Notes under the pieces: generated by a model
What the model was told of the DNA's origin: nothing
Database searches by the model: none
The model's input: only the letters and a program-made list of their open reading frames with translations
Part shown: piece by piece, positions 54,167 through 62,876 of the stretch
Position numbering within the stretch: position 1 is the stretch's first letter
How the letters are laid out: every line of letters starts with the position of its first letter
Position numbers and translations under genes: made by a program
Assembly: GCF_000308495.1 (NCBI RefSeq)
Contig: NZ_BAFU01000053.1
Location: forward strand, 62,001-126,000
Direction: 5' to 3'
DNA: 64,000 nucleotides
Source of the DNA: Nocardia brevicatena NBRC 12119
Lineage (GTDB): Bacteria > Actinomycetota > Actinomycetes > Mycobacteriales > Mycobacteriaceae

Positions 54167-54255
54167 CGGTCCCTCCTGATTCCGGTGAGGCCGAACGGCC
54201 TCACCGGAATAGACCTCGCGGAGGGCCGAAAATCATCGCGGGTCCACCGGGTGGT

Positions 54256-54927
54256 TCAGGAACTCGTCGATGTGTTGTCGACCGAGGTCGAGGGTCGGTC
54301 CGCGCGCGAGAACACCGCCACCAGGAACTCGGAGTCGTCGGTGAACGGGCGCAGGTCCCAGGTGGAGAGCAGCAGATCCACCGTCAGCCCGCCGGCCGTG
54401 GCGTCGCCGAGGAACTGCGGGAACTCGTAGCCTCGGCCGGCGCCGAATCCGATGACCACCCGGCCGTTCGGGGTCAGGTGACGCGCGAACTCCGCCAGCA
54501 CGGCTTTCCGGGTGGACGGTGCCAGAAAGGTCATCACATTGCCCGCACATACGATGACATCGAAATCCGCCGCGATTCCGCGGGCCGGCAGATCCAGTGC
54601 GGCGAGATCACCGACCAGCCAGGTCGGGCCGGGATGGTCCTCCTCGGCTGCGGCGATCAGCACCGGATCGACATCCACGCCGACGACCACGTGACCGGCG
54701 TCGTGCAGGTAGCCGCCGAGACGACCCGGTCCGCAGCCCGCGTCGAGCACCCGCGCGCCGCGGCCGAGCATCGCGTCGACCAGCCGTGCCTCCCCGACAA
54801 TATCCTGACCCTCCGCGGCCATGGCCCGGAACCGTTCCACGTACCACGTCGAATGCGTCGGATCGGCTGCGGTGATCTCCTCCCACCGGCTCGGGGTGCG
54901 GTCGCTCGAAGCGCGGGTGTTCATCAT
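54256..54927 (-). CDS. Class I SAM-dependent methyltransferase
   Basis: 223 residues. Motif I VLDAGCGPGRLGGYLHDAGH, then VVGVDVDPVLIAAAEE, LVGDLAALDLP, DFDVIVCAGNVMTFLAP and LTPNGRVVIGFGAGRGYEF. Typical small-molecule methyltransferase of the Methyltransf_25 type. Start ATG 54927 (or 54924) behind GGAGGAGGAA. It sits 89 bp upstream of the Fe-S protein on the same strand and may share its transcript. Substrate unknown. Confidence 0.9.
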   Translation of the reverse strand: MMNTRASSDRTPSRWEEITAADPTHSTWYVERFRAMAAEGQDIVGEARLVDAMLGRGARVLDAGCGPGRLGGYLHDAGHVVVGVDVDPVLIAAAEEDHPGPTWLVGDLAALDLPARGIAADFDVIVCAGNVMTFLAPSTRKAVLAEFARHLTPNGRVVIGFGAGRGYEFPQFLGDATAGGLTVDLLLSTWDLRPFTDDSEFLVAVFSRADRPSTSVDNTSTSS

Positions 54928-55063
54928 CGGTTCCTCCTCCACTCGGCCCTCGACCCATCGACCATCGCGAGTGCGAGGCCGTTGCGGCACGCGGACTGTT
55001 CGTAGCGAACTGTAGGAGCGTCGGGCGTCCCGGGCCGGCGCTCCCCGCATCACCGCGGGCGTA

Positions 55064-55759
55064 TCAGCTCTTTCCGAGGGCCTCGGTACGGATGAGGCCC
55101 AGCATGCTCGGATTGTTCGACGTCGTGGCGACGTTGACGGTCGCATGGACATAGCGGTCGTCCTCGGCGAGCCGGAGCAGGGAGGCGGCGAGATCGGCGC
55201 GAGAGGTGAACCTGCCCGCGGCTCGCCCCTGGGTCACCGTGTAGTCGGTGACGGTCGGCAGGTTGTACAGACCGCTCGGACGGACAATCGTCCAGTCGAG
55301 CTCGGACGCTGTGAGCAGGGCTTCCATCGCGCGCATATCGTCATAGAGGGTTTTGCCCAGATAGCGTGCGATAAAGGGCTGTAGTACGCGGTTGAACAGG
55401 AACCCGGCGTCGTCGAACGACTGGGGTTCCACCGCGCTGGAGGAGACGACCGCGATTCGCCGTATCCCGTGACCGCGCATCGCGGTGGCGATATTGGCCA
55501 CTCCCGCGGAATAGGTGGTGATCTTGTCCCTGCTGTACGGAACACCGAGCGTCGACAGTACGGCGTTCCCGCCGGCTATGGCCGCGTCGACCGCGGCCGG
55601 GACGTGTACGTCACCCTCGAACGTGGTCAGGTGGGGGTGTTCGATCGGGAATTCGCCGGTTCTGCGAGTGACGGCGACCACCTCGTGGCCGGCGGTGAGC
55701 GCCTGCTCGGTCAGTAAGCGGCCGGTGGGGCCGTTGGCCCCGAAAACAATGATACGCAC
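55064..55759 (-). CDS. NAD(P)H-binding SDR (NmrA/BVR-B-like)
   Basis: 231 residues. VRIIVFGANGPTGRLLTEQA is the dinucleotide loop; NAVLSTLGVPYSRDKI, RIAVVSSSAVEPQSF and ELDWTIVRPSGLYNLPTVTD follow the flavin-reductase-like atypical SDR pattern. The start is GTG 55759 with GGAAGGA 7 bases upstream; upstream codons are Arg-rich shadow. A decayed homologous N-terminus lies at 56119 on the other strand, suggesting an old duplication. Confidence 0.88.
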   Translation of the reverse strand: MRIIVFGANGPTGRLLTEQALTAGHEVVAVTRRTGEFPIEHPHLTTFEGDVHVPAAVDAAIAGGNAVLSTLGVPYSRDKITTYSAGVANIATAMRGHGIRRIAVVSSSAVEPQSFDDAGFLFNRVLQPFIARYLGKTLYDDMRAMEALLTASELDWTIVRPSGLYNLPTVTDYTVTQGRAAGRFTSRADLAASLLRLAEDDRYVHATVNVATTSNNPSMLGLIRTEALGKS

Positions 55760-55970
55760 GGGTTTTCCTTCCGAATTGTGACCTGTGGCCGTCTCCTGTG
55801 GTCGCCGACAGGGGTATCGGCGCGTGGGTCGCCGGCGGATATGGCGCCACGTCCGTCGGGTGCGGGGGCGGGATATCGCTTGTCGCATGGCCCGCGGCGA
55901 CAGTGTCGGCGGATCTCGGGGAGGTTGTCAGGGCAGTGAGACGCATAGATTTCCTATCTAGGTCTGATAA

Positions 55971-55988
55971 TATGATATCCGTATCATA
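55971..55988. promoter_or_regulatory. Palindrome TATGATA-N4-TATCATA
   Basis: Perfect 7-4-7 inverted repeat in an AT-rich pocket 212 bp upstream of the NAD(P)H-binding gene and 400 bp before the MarR gene. Candidate operator or promoter site. Confidence 0.5.
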
Positions 55989-56118
55989 CGGGAATGAGGA
56001 CATTTTGCAAAGTTTGTCCGGGATGTGGCGAGAGGCGCCGATTCCGGTGTTATGGAGGCCGCGCTCCGTCATATGGGCCGATGCGGCCGGCCGTCACCGG
56101 GCAGTCAGGAGGTCAACG

Positions 56119-56214
56119 ATGAAATCGACGATCACCAGTGCAGGAGGAGATGTCGGTGGGCGCGTGCTCGAACAGGCCGCGGCGGCGTATTGCAAGGTCA
56201 CAGCGGTGATGTGA
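56119..56214 (+). pseudogene. Decayed N-terminus of an NAD(P)-binding SDR
   Basis: A perfect ribosome-binding site (AGGAGGT, 5-6 bases) and ATG lead to MKSTITSAGGDVGGRVLEQA then AAAYCKVTAVM and a stop. Compare the normal family opening with a GxxGxxG loop and a beta strand ending in TAVxR. The glycine loop is degraded (SAGGDVGG) and the gene stops after 31 codons. Most likely a leftover of a homologue of the neighbouring NAD(P)H-binding gene. A functional 31-residue peptide is possible but less likely. Confidence 0.5.
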
Positions 56215-56357
56215 GATCCGGACACTGTGTCCACGTGGGTCCGGGTCGTGACGCTCGATTCGGCCGATTCGGCCCCCACGATACTCGAGGACGCGGTGCC
56301 GTCGCGGTCCTCTCCGGCGGTCCCGGAACGGGCGGCATACGATCGATACACCGTATT

Positions 56358-56372
56358 ATCCGAGTCTCGGAT
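56358..56372. promoter_or_regulatory. Candidate MarR autoregulatory operator
   Basis: Perfect 7-1-7 palindrome ATCCGAG-T-CTCGGAT ending 14 bp upstream of the MarR start codon, where binding would block transcription or translation initiation. Confidence 0.55.
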
Positions 56373-56386
56373 TATGTGAGGAGAGT

Positions 56387-56869
56387 ATGGCAAAGACGAG
56401 CGCGGGAACGGGCCGACAGCGTAGGCGGTTGGTCTCGACCGTCAAGGAGTCGCTGCGCGAACTGCGCATACATATGTCTTTGCTGAACCATCAGGTCGGT
56501 TCTCAGGTGGATCTCAAGGATGTCGATCTCGATTGCCTCGACATCGTCAACCGGCAGGGGCCCCTCAGTCCCAGTGGTATCGCCCGTCTCGCGGGTCTGC
56601 ATCCCGCCACCATGACGGGCATCCTCGATCGGCTGGAACGCGGAGGGTGGGTTGTTCGTGAACGTGACTTGTCCGATCGTCGTGCCGTCACCGTTCGTCC
56701 GCTGCGCGGCCGCAACACGGAACTGTTCCGGCACTATGCGGGTATGAACACGCTCATGGATGAGATCTGCGCGGACTACAGCGACGCCGAACTCGAATTG
56801 ATCGCCGGCTTCCTCCGACGCACCAGCGCGGCCGGGCGGGACGCGACCGATCGACTCGCGGCCGGTTGA
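56387..56869 (+). CDS. MarR-family regulator
   Basis: 160 residues. Winged helix: LDCLDIVNRQGPLSPSGIAR, LAGLHPATMTGILDRLERGG, WVVRERDLSDRRAVTVRPL. The start ATG 56387 has GAGGAG at 3-8 bases. Probable autoregulation through the palindrome just upstream. It is convergent with the DHA2 exporter at 57078, so that may or may not be a target; the NAD(P)H-binding gene on its other side is divergent. Confidence 0.9.
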   Translation: MAKTSAGTGRQRRRLVSTVKESLRELRIHMSLLNHQVGSQVDLKDVDLDCLDIVNRQGPLSPSGIARLAGLHPATMTGILDRLERGGWVVRERDLSDRRAVTVRPLRGRNTELFRHYAGMNTLMDEICADYSDAELELIAGFLRRTSAAGRDATDRLAAG

Positions 56870-57077
56870 GCATATCCGGGGCGATGTCGACGCCGAAGCC
56901 CTGTTCGGCGTGACGTTCATCGTCTGCCGCGGAGGGGCCTGTCACCTCGGCCACGGGTGCACCACGCGGCCGACAGGCGGTGGGGCCCGGATTTCCCGGC
57001 GCCGGCGCTTCGTCGGCCGCGTGGTATTCGCGCGGACTCGAGACCGCCGTTCACCGGCGAGAACCGGCCCGGTATCG

Positions 57078-58625
57078 CTATGCGTGCTGTTCCGGGGGAA
57101 CTTCGACAGCAGGAGTTCGGTTTCCGGTCGTCCGGTGGCGCTCGTTTTCGGTGCGGCCGTTGCGTGCCAGGAGGAAAGCGATTACCGCCATTGCCAGCAG
57201 GACCGCCGCACCGGCCGTCAGCGCCGCGTGGATACCGGTGACGAACGATTCTCGCGCCGCGGTGACCAGGGCGGCATCGGATCCGGCATGCTGGATCGTC
57301 TCGCCGAGTGTCGGGGCGAAATCACCGCCGGACCGGAACACCAGCGCCGCCAGCGACCCCAGCAACGCCAGCCCGAGGGCATTGCCGAGTTCGAAACTCG
57401 TCTCGGAGATTCCGACCGCGGACCCCGCCCGTTCCGGCGGTACCGACGCGACCGCAACCTCCGAGACCAGGGTGAAGACCACGCCGTAGCCGATACCGGC
57501 GATCGCCGAGCCGGCGATGTACCAGCCGACGCCGCCGTCCAACCCCACCCCGAGCAGCAGCAGATTGCCGACCGCCGCCACCGCCAGCGCGGAGGCGAAC
57601 GCCCATCGCACACCCAGCCGACGCCCCACCGCCGATCCGGTCATGGAGAATACGAAGACCGTGATCGCCATCGGGATCCCCAGCAGCGCCGCTGCCAGCG
57701 GATCGCGGCCGGTCACCGACTGCAACCAGATACTGGTCAGATAGCTGAGACCGGCCAGCGACATCATGCCCGCCGTACTCGACCCGATGGCGACCGAGAA
57801 CTGTGCCCGGCCGAACAGTCGCAGATCCAGCAGCGGTTCCGACAGCCGCCGCTGCCGGCGCACGAACAGTGTCAGCATCGAGACGCCGGCCAGCGCGCTC
57901 AGCAGTGCCTCGGCGTCGAGCCCGTGCTCGGCGGCGTGTTTGACCGCGTACACGGCGGGCAGGATTCCGCCGATCGACAGCGCCACGCTGGGCAGGTCCA
58001 GGGGGCCGAGGGTGTTCGCACGGTGTTCCGGCAACAGCAGCGGGCCGAACAGCAGCAGTATCAGCAATACCGGGACATTGATCAGGAACACCGAACCCCA
58101 CCAGAAGTGGTGCAGGAGGAATCCGCCGATGATCGGCCCGACGGCCGATCCGCCCGCGAAGAACGCGGTCCACACCCCGATGGCGGTGGAACGCCGCCTC
58201 TCGTTCGGGAACAGGGTGGAGATCAACGCCAGGCTGGACGGCAGCAGAGTCGCCCCGCCGGCCCCCATCAGCGCCCGCGCGGTGATCAGCACGGCGGCAT
58301 TCGGCGCGAAGGCCGCGAGCACCGAGGCGATTCCGAACACAGTGGCGCCGACCAATAGAATGGTGCGCCGTCCGATCCGGTCGCCCAGATTGCCCATGGT
58401 GATCAGCAGCCCGGCGATCAGGAAACCGTAGATATCGAGAATCCACAGCTGCTGGGCCGCGGTGGGATCGAGATCGACGGTGAGGGTGGGCAGGGCCAGG
58501 AACAGCACCGACATATCCATCGATACGAGCAGCACCGGCAGCAGGAGTACGCCGAGACCCCACCAGGCCCGAGACGAGCCGACACCGGGCTCGGCCGCGG
58601 GTCGCGCCGTGTCCAGGTTCGTCAT
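57078..58625 (-). CDS. DHA2-family MFS multidrug exporter (QacA/SmvA-like)
   Basis: 515 residues with 14 helices: VLLLPVLLVSMDMSVLFLAL, WILDIYGFLIAGLLITMGNL, GDRIGRRTILLVGATVFGIA (motif A), AFFAGGSAVGPIIGGFLLHH (motif C). SMDMSVLFLALPTL is typical of QacA/SmvA pumps for cationic antiseptics. The start ATG 58625 has AAAGGAG 5 bases upstream. It is divergent from the MarR regulator at 58838, with AT-rich repeats between, and is very likely its target. Confidence 0.93.
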   Translation of the reverse strand: MTNLDTARPAAEPGVGSSRAWWGLGVLLLPVLLVSMDMSVLFLALPTLTVDLDPTAAQQLWILDIYGFLIAGLLITMGNLGDRIGRRTILLVGATVFGIASVLAAFAPNAAVLITARALMGAGGATLLPSSLALISTLFPNERRRSTAIGVWTAFFAGGSAVGPIIGGFLLHHFWWGSVFLINVPVLLILLLFGPLLLPEHRANTLGPLDLPSVALSIGGILPAVYAVKHAAEHGLDAEALLSALAGVSMLTLFVRRQRRLSEPLLDLRLFGRAQFSVAIGSSTAGMMSLAGLSYLTSIWLQSVTGRDPLAAALLGIPMAITVFVFSMTGSAVGRRLGVRWAFASALAVAAVGNLLLLGVGLDGGVGWYIAGSAIAGIGYGVVFTLVSEVAVASVPPERAGSAVGISETSFELGNALGLALLGSLAALVFRSGGDFAPTLGETIQHAGSDAALVTAARESFVTGIHAALTAGAAVLLAMAVIAFLLARNGRTENERHRTTGNRTPAVEVPPEQHA

Positions 58626-58764
58626 AGTGCTCCTTTCGCCGCCTCGGGGCATGGGGAAGATCGGTGCGCCGGCATTCGCGCCGGAAGGGCCGAGCCGTGC
58701 GGTGCACATACTCGTAACACGGTCGGTGGGACGGGTGTTCCGGTGGGGGAGTGAGCGACGCCAC

Positions 58765-58809
58765 TGGTTAATTGATTAGCGCAAACAACTGAACTATGGT
58801 TAATTAGCG
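58765..58809. promoter_or_regulatory. Promoter/operator region between MFS and MarR genes
   Basis: TGGTTAATT is repeated at 58765 and 58797, each followed by TAGCG (with 3 extra bases in the first copy). A plausible promoter for the MarR operon is embedded: TTGATT at 58772, 17 bp, TATGGT at 58795, 38 bp before its GTG. TAAT-TG-ATTA inside is palindromic. Repressor binding here could control both directions. Confidence 0.6.
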
Positions 58810-58837
58810 AAGGAAACTAATTCCCCTTGGAGTCACC

Positions 58838-59329
58838 GTGCCCATCTCCTCCGATACCGCGCAGAATCTACTCGGCGAGCTGTTTCTGGTCAGCCGAGCG
58901 CTTCGCGCTACCTTGGCCCACACGGACGCGGGCCAACTCCTGCCGGGCGGTCTCGGTGTCCTCAGCACCCTTGATACCGCGGGCCCCTGCCGTCAGGTCG
59001 ACCTCGCGGCCGGTCTCCGTATCACGCCGTCGGCAATGAGCCGACATATCACCGAACTGGCCGCTGCCGGCTACATCAGCCGGCAGGCCGACCCCAGCGA
59101 CGGCCGCGCCACCCTCGTTCAGGTCACCCCTGAGGGCCGCGACCTCCTATACCGCGTCCGGGACTTCCACACCCGGCACCTGCAGGAAACCCTGACCGAC
59201 TGGACCGAGGAGGAGGCAGAACAGGCGTACCGGTTCGTTTGCCGGCTCCGGAGCTCCCTCAACTCTCGAACTCGCTGTGGCGCAGCGGACGAGAATCAGC
59301 AGATTTCGAAAGTGAGAACCGATGTCTGA
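58838..59329 (+). CDS. MarR-family regulator, first gene of the MFS-YceI operon
   Basis: 163 residues. Winged helix: VLSTLDTAGPCRQVDLAAGL, RITPSAMSRHITELAAAGYI, SRQADPSDGRATLVQVTPEG. The start is GTG 58838 with GGAG 6 bases upstream. Its stop overlaps the start of the 861-residue transporter by 8 bp, so the regulator is co-translated with the genes it probably controls, and is also divergent from a second exporter. Confidence 0.92.
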   Translation: MPISSDTAQNLLGELFLVSRALRATLAHTDAGQLLPGGLGVLSTLDTAGPCRQVDLAAGLRITPSAMSRHITELAAAGYISRQADPSDGRATLVQVTPEGRDLLYRVRDFHTRHLQETLTDWTEEEAEQAYRFVCRLRSSLNSRTRCGAADENQQISKVRTDV

Positions 59330-61907
59330 TACCGAGGCGCCCGCCTCTCGCGATCCGCTCGTCATGAGCCATCGCGAAATCCTGGAAGCGATGACCGGGC
59401 TGTTGGCCGCGCTGTTCACCGCGCTGCTCAGCACCACGATCGTCGCCAACGCCCTGCCCACCATCATCGCCGATCTGCAGGGCTCACAGACGGCCTATGC
59501 CTGGGTCATCACCACCGCGCTACTGACCAACGCGGCCTCGACCCCGATCTGGGGCAAGCTCGCCGACCTGTTCAACAAGAAGACGCTGGTCCAGACGAGC
59601 ATCGTCATCTTCGTCGTGGGCTCGGTGATCGCCGGTCTCGCGCACAATGTGGCCCTACTGCTCGCCGCCCGCGCCCTGCAGGGTGTCGGTATGGGCGGTC
59701 TGACCGCATTGGTCGTCGCAATCATCGGCAGCATCATCCCCCCGCGGGAACGCGGACGCTACTCGGGCTATATGGGCGCGGTGATGGCGGTGTCCATGAC
59801 CGGCGGACCGATTCTCGGCGGCGTCATCGTGGACAGTCCGCTGGGCTGGCGCTGGTGCTTCTACATCTGCGTCCCGCTGGCCGTGATCGCGCTGCTCCTG
59901 CTGCAGCACACCCTGCGCCTGCCGACCACCCGCAAAAAGAACGTGTCGATCGACTGGCTCGGCGCCACCCTGCTCACCGCGGGTGTGTCCGTGCTCCTGA
60001 TCTGGGTCTCGTTCGCGGGTAAGGCCGGATACTACGAGTGGTTCTCCACCGAGTCCGCGCTGTATGTCGGCGGTGGTGTCCTGCTGCTGGCGGCGACCGT
60101 GGTGGTCGAGGCCCTCGTCAAGGACCCGGTCATCCCGCTGAAGATCGTCACCGAACGCACCACCGCCCTGGCGATCATCGCCTCGGTCGCCGTCGGTGTC
60201 GGCATGTTCGGCGCCACCACCTTCCTGGGCCAGTACTTCCAGACGGCGCGTGGATACTCCCCGACCGCCGCAGGCCTGCTGTCGACGCCGATGGTGGCCG
60301 GTATGCTCGTTTCCTCGGTGATCTCCGGTGCGCTGATCACCAGGTTCGGCAAGTGGAAGAGGTTCGTGGTCGGCGGTGCCGCGCTGTTGGTCGTGGGTTT
60401 CGCCCTGCTGTCCACCGTGGACCATGCCACCCATATGTGGCTGATCGGCGCCTTCATCACCGTGACCGGCGCGGGTGTCGGCATGATGATGCAGAACCTG
60501 GTGCTGGCCGTGCAGAACACGGTGAGTGTGCAGAACATCGGCGCTGCATCCAGCAGTGTCGCCTTCTTCCGCACCTTCGGCGGTGCCATCGGCGTCTCCG
60601 TGCTGGGCTCGGTCCTGGCCACCCGGGTGAGCGAACTGTCGACCGCCCGATTCGCCGAACTCGGGATCCACACCACCTCGTCCGGCGGCGCCAACCTCAA
60701 CCTCGCCGCGCTGCCCGCACCGATCGCCGAGATCGTCCGCTTCGCCTACGGCGACGCGACCGGACGTATCTTCCTCATCGCGGCGGTGGCGACGGCGGTG
60801 GCGTTCATCGCCGCGACCCTGCTGCCGAACCGGCCGCTGCGGCGCACGATCGATATCGAACCGGCGGCCGATCCCACCGCGGCGGCCCATATGGAGTCGA
60901 AGGAGGAGATCCCCGACGATCTCGCCGAGCTCGACACCATGGTCGCCGCCGGCGCCGGCTCATCGGGTCGGGACCAGGAACGGGTGTGGGAGGACACCCC
61001 GCAGGTACGGCCCGAACCAGTTCCGGTCGGTGTGATGGCGGGGCACATCCCGGCCGAACGGAACGGACACGGCGCGTACGGGGCCGCGGCTCCGGCGCCC
61101 GCCCTGTCGATCGCCGAGTTCTCCGGGGCCGACCTCGACGGTGGGTCGCTCGGAGGCCGTATCGGACGCGACGATGGCCGGCCCGTGCCGGGTGCCGCGC
61201 TGACGCTGATCGACCAGCACGGCCATCAGGTCGCGCGGGCAACCGGGACCCCGGACGGCGGCTATACGATCGGCGCGCCTCGGGCGGGCAGCTATGTGCT
61301 GATCGTCTCGGCGCCGGGGCATCAGCCCACGGCTGTCAATGTGGCGCTGGCGCAGCAGCCGCAGCAGCTGGATCTCACCCTGACCGGGCTCGGCGAGCTG
61401 TCGGGTGTGGTCCGGTCGGCCCGCGGCGGTGAGCCGCTCGCCGGCGCGACCGTCACGGTGACCGACCAGCGCGGCGAGGTCGTCGGGTCCGCCGCCTCGG
61501 CGGGCGACGGGGCCTATGTCTGCCACGGCGTGGTCCCGGGCATCTACACCCTGGTGGCCGTCGCCGACCATATGCGGCCCAGCGCCACCACCCTCACCGT
61601 TCCGGACAGCGGTCTGCTGCGGCGCGATATCGAGCTGACCCCGATGGCCGTGCTCACCGGGTCGGCTCGGGCCGACGGCGGACGGGCGGTGCAGGACATC
61701 CAGATCACAGTGCTCGACGCGGCCGGCGATGTGACCGCCACGGCACGAACCGACGAGAACGGGCGCTACGTCGTGACCGATCTGCCCGAAGGGCAGTACA
61801 CGATCGTCGCCCGCGGCTATCCACCGGTTACCGGGCAGGTCACCGTATCCGGTGACGAAGCCGGGTACGACGTGCGACTCGGCTATGGGACGGAGGACCG
61901 TTCATGA
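59322..61907 (+). CDS. DHA2-type MFS transporter with three C-terminal carboxypeptidase-regulatory-like domains
   Basis: 861 residues. Residues about 20-505 are a 14-helix MFS exporter (LSTTIVANALPTIIADLQGS, GKLADLFNKKTLVQ, GAVMAVSMTGGPILGGVIVD). A 100-residue acidic linker follows. Then three tandem beta-sandwich repeats lie at about 610-690, 693-772 and 776-855, each with the pattern PVPGAxLTxxDxxG ... DGxY ... PGxYxLxxxAxG (e.g. PVPGAALTLIDQHG, AGSYVLIVSAPGHQP). Such repeats usually sit outside the cell, yet a 14-helix topology would put the tail in the cytoplasm. The stop overlaps the YceI gene (ATGA). The same domain occurs at that protein's N-terminus. Confidence 0.93.
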   Translation: MSDTEAPASRDPLVMSHREILEAMTGLLAALFTALLSTTIVANALPTIIADLQGSQTAYAWVITTALLTNAASTPIWGKLADLFNKKTLVQTSIVIFVVGSVIAGLAHNVALLLAARALQGVGMGGLTALVVAIIGSIIPPRERGRYSGYMGAVMAVSMTGGPILGGVIVDSPLGWRWCFYICVPLAVIALLLLQHTLRLPTTRKKNVSIDWLGATLLTAGVSVLLIWVSFAGKAGYYEWFSTESALYVGGGVLLLAATVVVEALVKDPVIPLKIVTERTTALAIIASVAVGVGMFGATTFLGQYFQTARGYSPTAAGLLSTPMVAGMLVSSVISGALITRFGKWKRFVVGGAALLVVGFALLSTVDHATHMWLIGAFITVTGAGVGMMMQNLVLAVQNTVSVQNIGAASSSVAFFRTFGGAIGVSVLGSVLATRVSELSTARFAELGIHTTSSGGANLNLAALPAPIAEIVRFAYGDATGRIFLIAAVATAVAFIAATLLPNRPLRRTIDIEPAADPTAAAHMESKEEIPDDLAELDTMVAAGAGSSGRDQERVWEDTPQVRPEPVPVGVMAGHIPAERNGHGAYGAAAPAPALSIAEFSGADLDGGSLGGRIGRDDGRPVPGAALTLIDQHGHQVARATGTPDGGYTIGAPRAGSYVLIVSAPGHQPTAVNVALAQQPQQLDLTLTGLGELSGVVRSARGGEPLAGATVTVTDQRGEVVGSAASAGDGAYVCHGVVPGIYTLVAVADHMRPSATTLTVPDSGLLRRDIELTPMAVLTGSARADGGRAVQDIQITVLDAAGDVTATARTDENGRYVVTDLPEGQYTIVARGYPPVTGQVTVSGDEAGYDVRLGYGTEDRS

Positions 61908-62725
61908 CCGGATTGACCGCCTACGTGCGCAGCACCGAGGGCTGGCCGGTACCGAACGCGGTGTTGACCGTGACGGACATGAGAGGACGCCAGATCGGGC
62001 GCGCGATCGCCGAGGAGACCGGCGTGGTGACCACAGAGCCACTGCCGCCGGGTTTCCACACCGCGGTGTTCACCGCCCCGGGGTATCAGCCGCTGGCACG
62101 GACCGTCCAGATCTCCTCGACGGGAGCGGGATCGCTCGGTGATATCACGCTCGTATCCATGGTGGGCACGGTCGCGCTGCCGCCGCCCGGTCCGTGGACG
62201 ATCGACCCGGTGCACTCGACGGTGATCGCCACCGCACGCCACCTGGGTATCGCGAGTATCAAGGCCCGTTTCGCCGAGGTGAGTGGGCGGCTCGATATCG
62301 CCGAGCCGTTCGAGCGGTCCTGCGGCCACGCCGAGATCAAAGCGGCCAGTATCGATACCGGTATCTCGATGCGCGACAACCACCTGCGTTCGGCAGAGTT
62401 CCTGGATGTCGAGAGTTATCCGCTGATCTCCTTCACCAGCGACGGGATGCGTCGCACCGGCGGTGACACCTGGGTGATGCCCGGCGAGCTGAACCTGCAC
62501 GGGCAGCGTCGCCCGATCGATCTCGAGCTGATCTACGGTGGTTTCGGACCGGATCCGTGGGGTGGTATTCGCGCCGCCTTCCACGCCGAGACACTCCTGC
62601 ACCGCAATGACTTCGCGATCGACTACAACGCGGTGGTGCGTGCGGGGGTGGCCGCCGTCGGTACCACGGTCAAGCTCGAACTGGATATCGAAGTAGTGCA
62701 GGGGGAGCAGCTCCCGGCGATGTAG
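61904..62725 (+). CDS. YceI-family lipid-binding protein with N-terminal carboxypeptidase-regulatory-like domain
   Basis: 273 residues. Residues about 1-90 repeat the beta-sandwich unit found in the upstream transporter (WPVPNAVLTVTDMRGRQIGR, PPGFHTAVFTAPGYQPLART). Residues about 97-270 are a YceI lipocalin-like barrel (WTIDPVHSTVIATARHLGIA, SIKARFAEVSGRLDI, NHLRSAEFLDVESYPLISF, LNLHGQRRPIDLEL). YceI proteins bind polyisoprenoids. No signal peptide is present, unlike E. coli YceI, so it should be cytoplasmic. The start overlaps the transporter stop by 4 bp. Inference: it hands a hydrophobic ligand to the transporter. Confidence 0.92.
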   Translation: MTGLTAYVRSTEGWPVPNAVLTVTDMRGRQIGRAIAEETGVVTTEPLPPGFHTAVFTAPGYQPLARTVQISSTGAGSLGDITLVSMVGTVALPPPGPWTIDPVHSTVIATARHLGIASIKARFAEVSGRLDIAEPFERSCGHAEIKAASIDTGISMRDNHLRSAEFLDVESYPLISFTSDGMRRTGGDTWVMPGELNLHGQRRPIDLELIYGGFGPDPWGGIRAAFHAETLLHRNDFAIDYNAVVRAGVAAVGTTVKLELDIEVVQGEQLPAM

Positions 62726-62876
62726 GCCCGACGACGAACCGGCCTTGCCCGGCCTTCCGACCCGTTCGGACAGGCGGAGCAGGGCCGGTTCGTCATATGT
62801 GGCGACCTCCTGTTCGGAGAGCTCGCACCGGGGTAGGTCGCCGGCGTTTGCCCCGACGACCATCCAGAGGTGCGCG

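Noticed and set aside
56910-58358. 482-codon plus-strand frame opposite the QacA-like exporter
   Set aside because: Gln/Arg-rich antisense shadow of a membrane protein.
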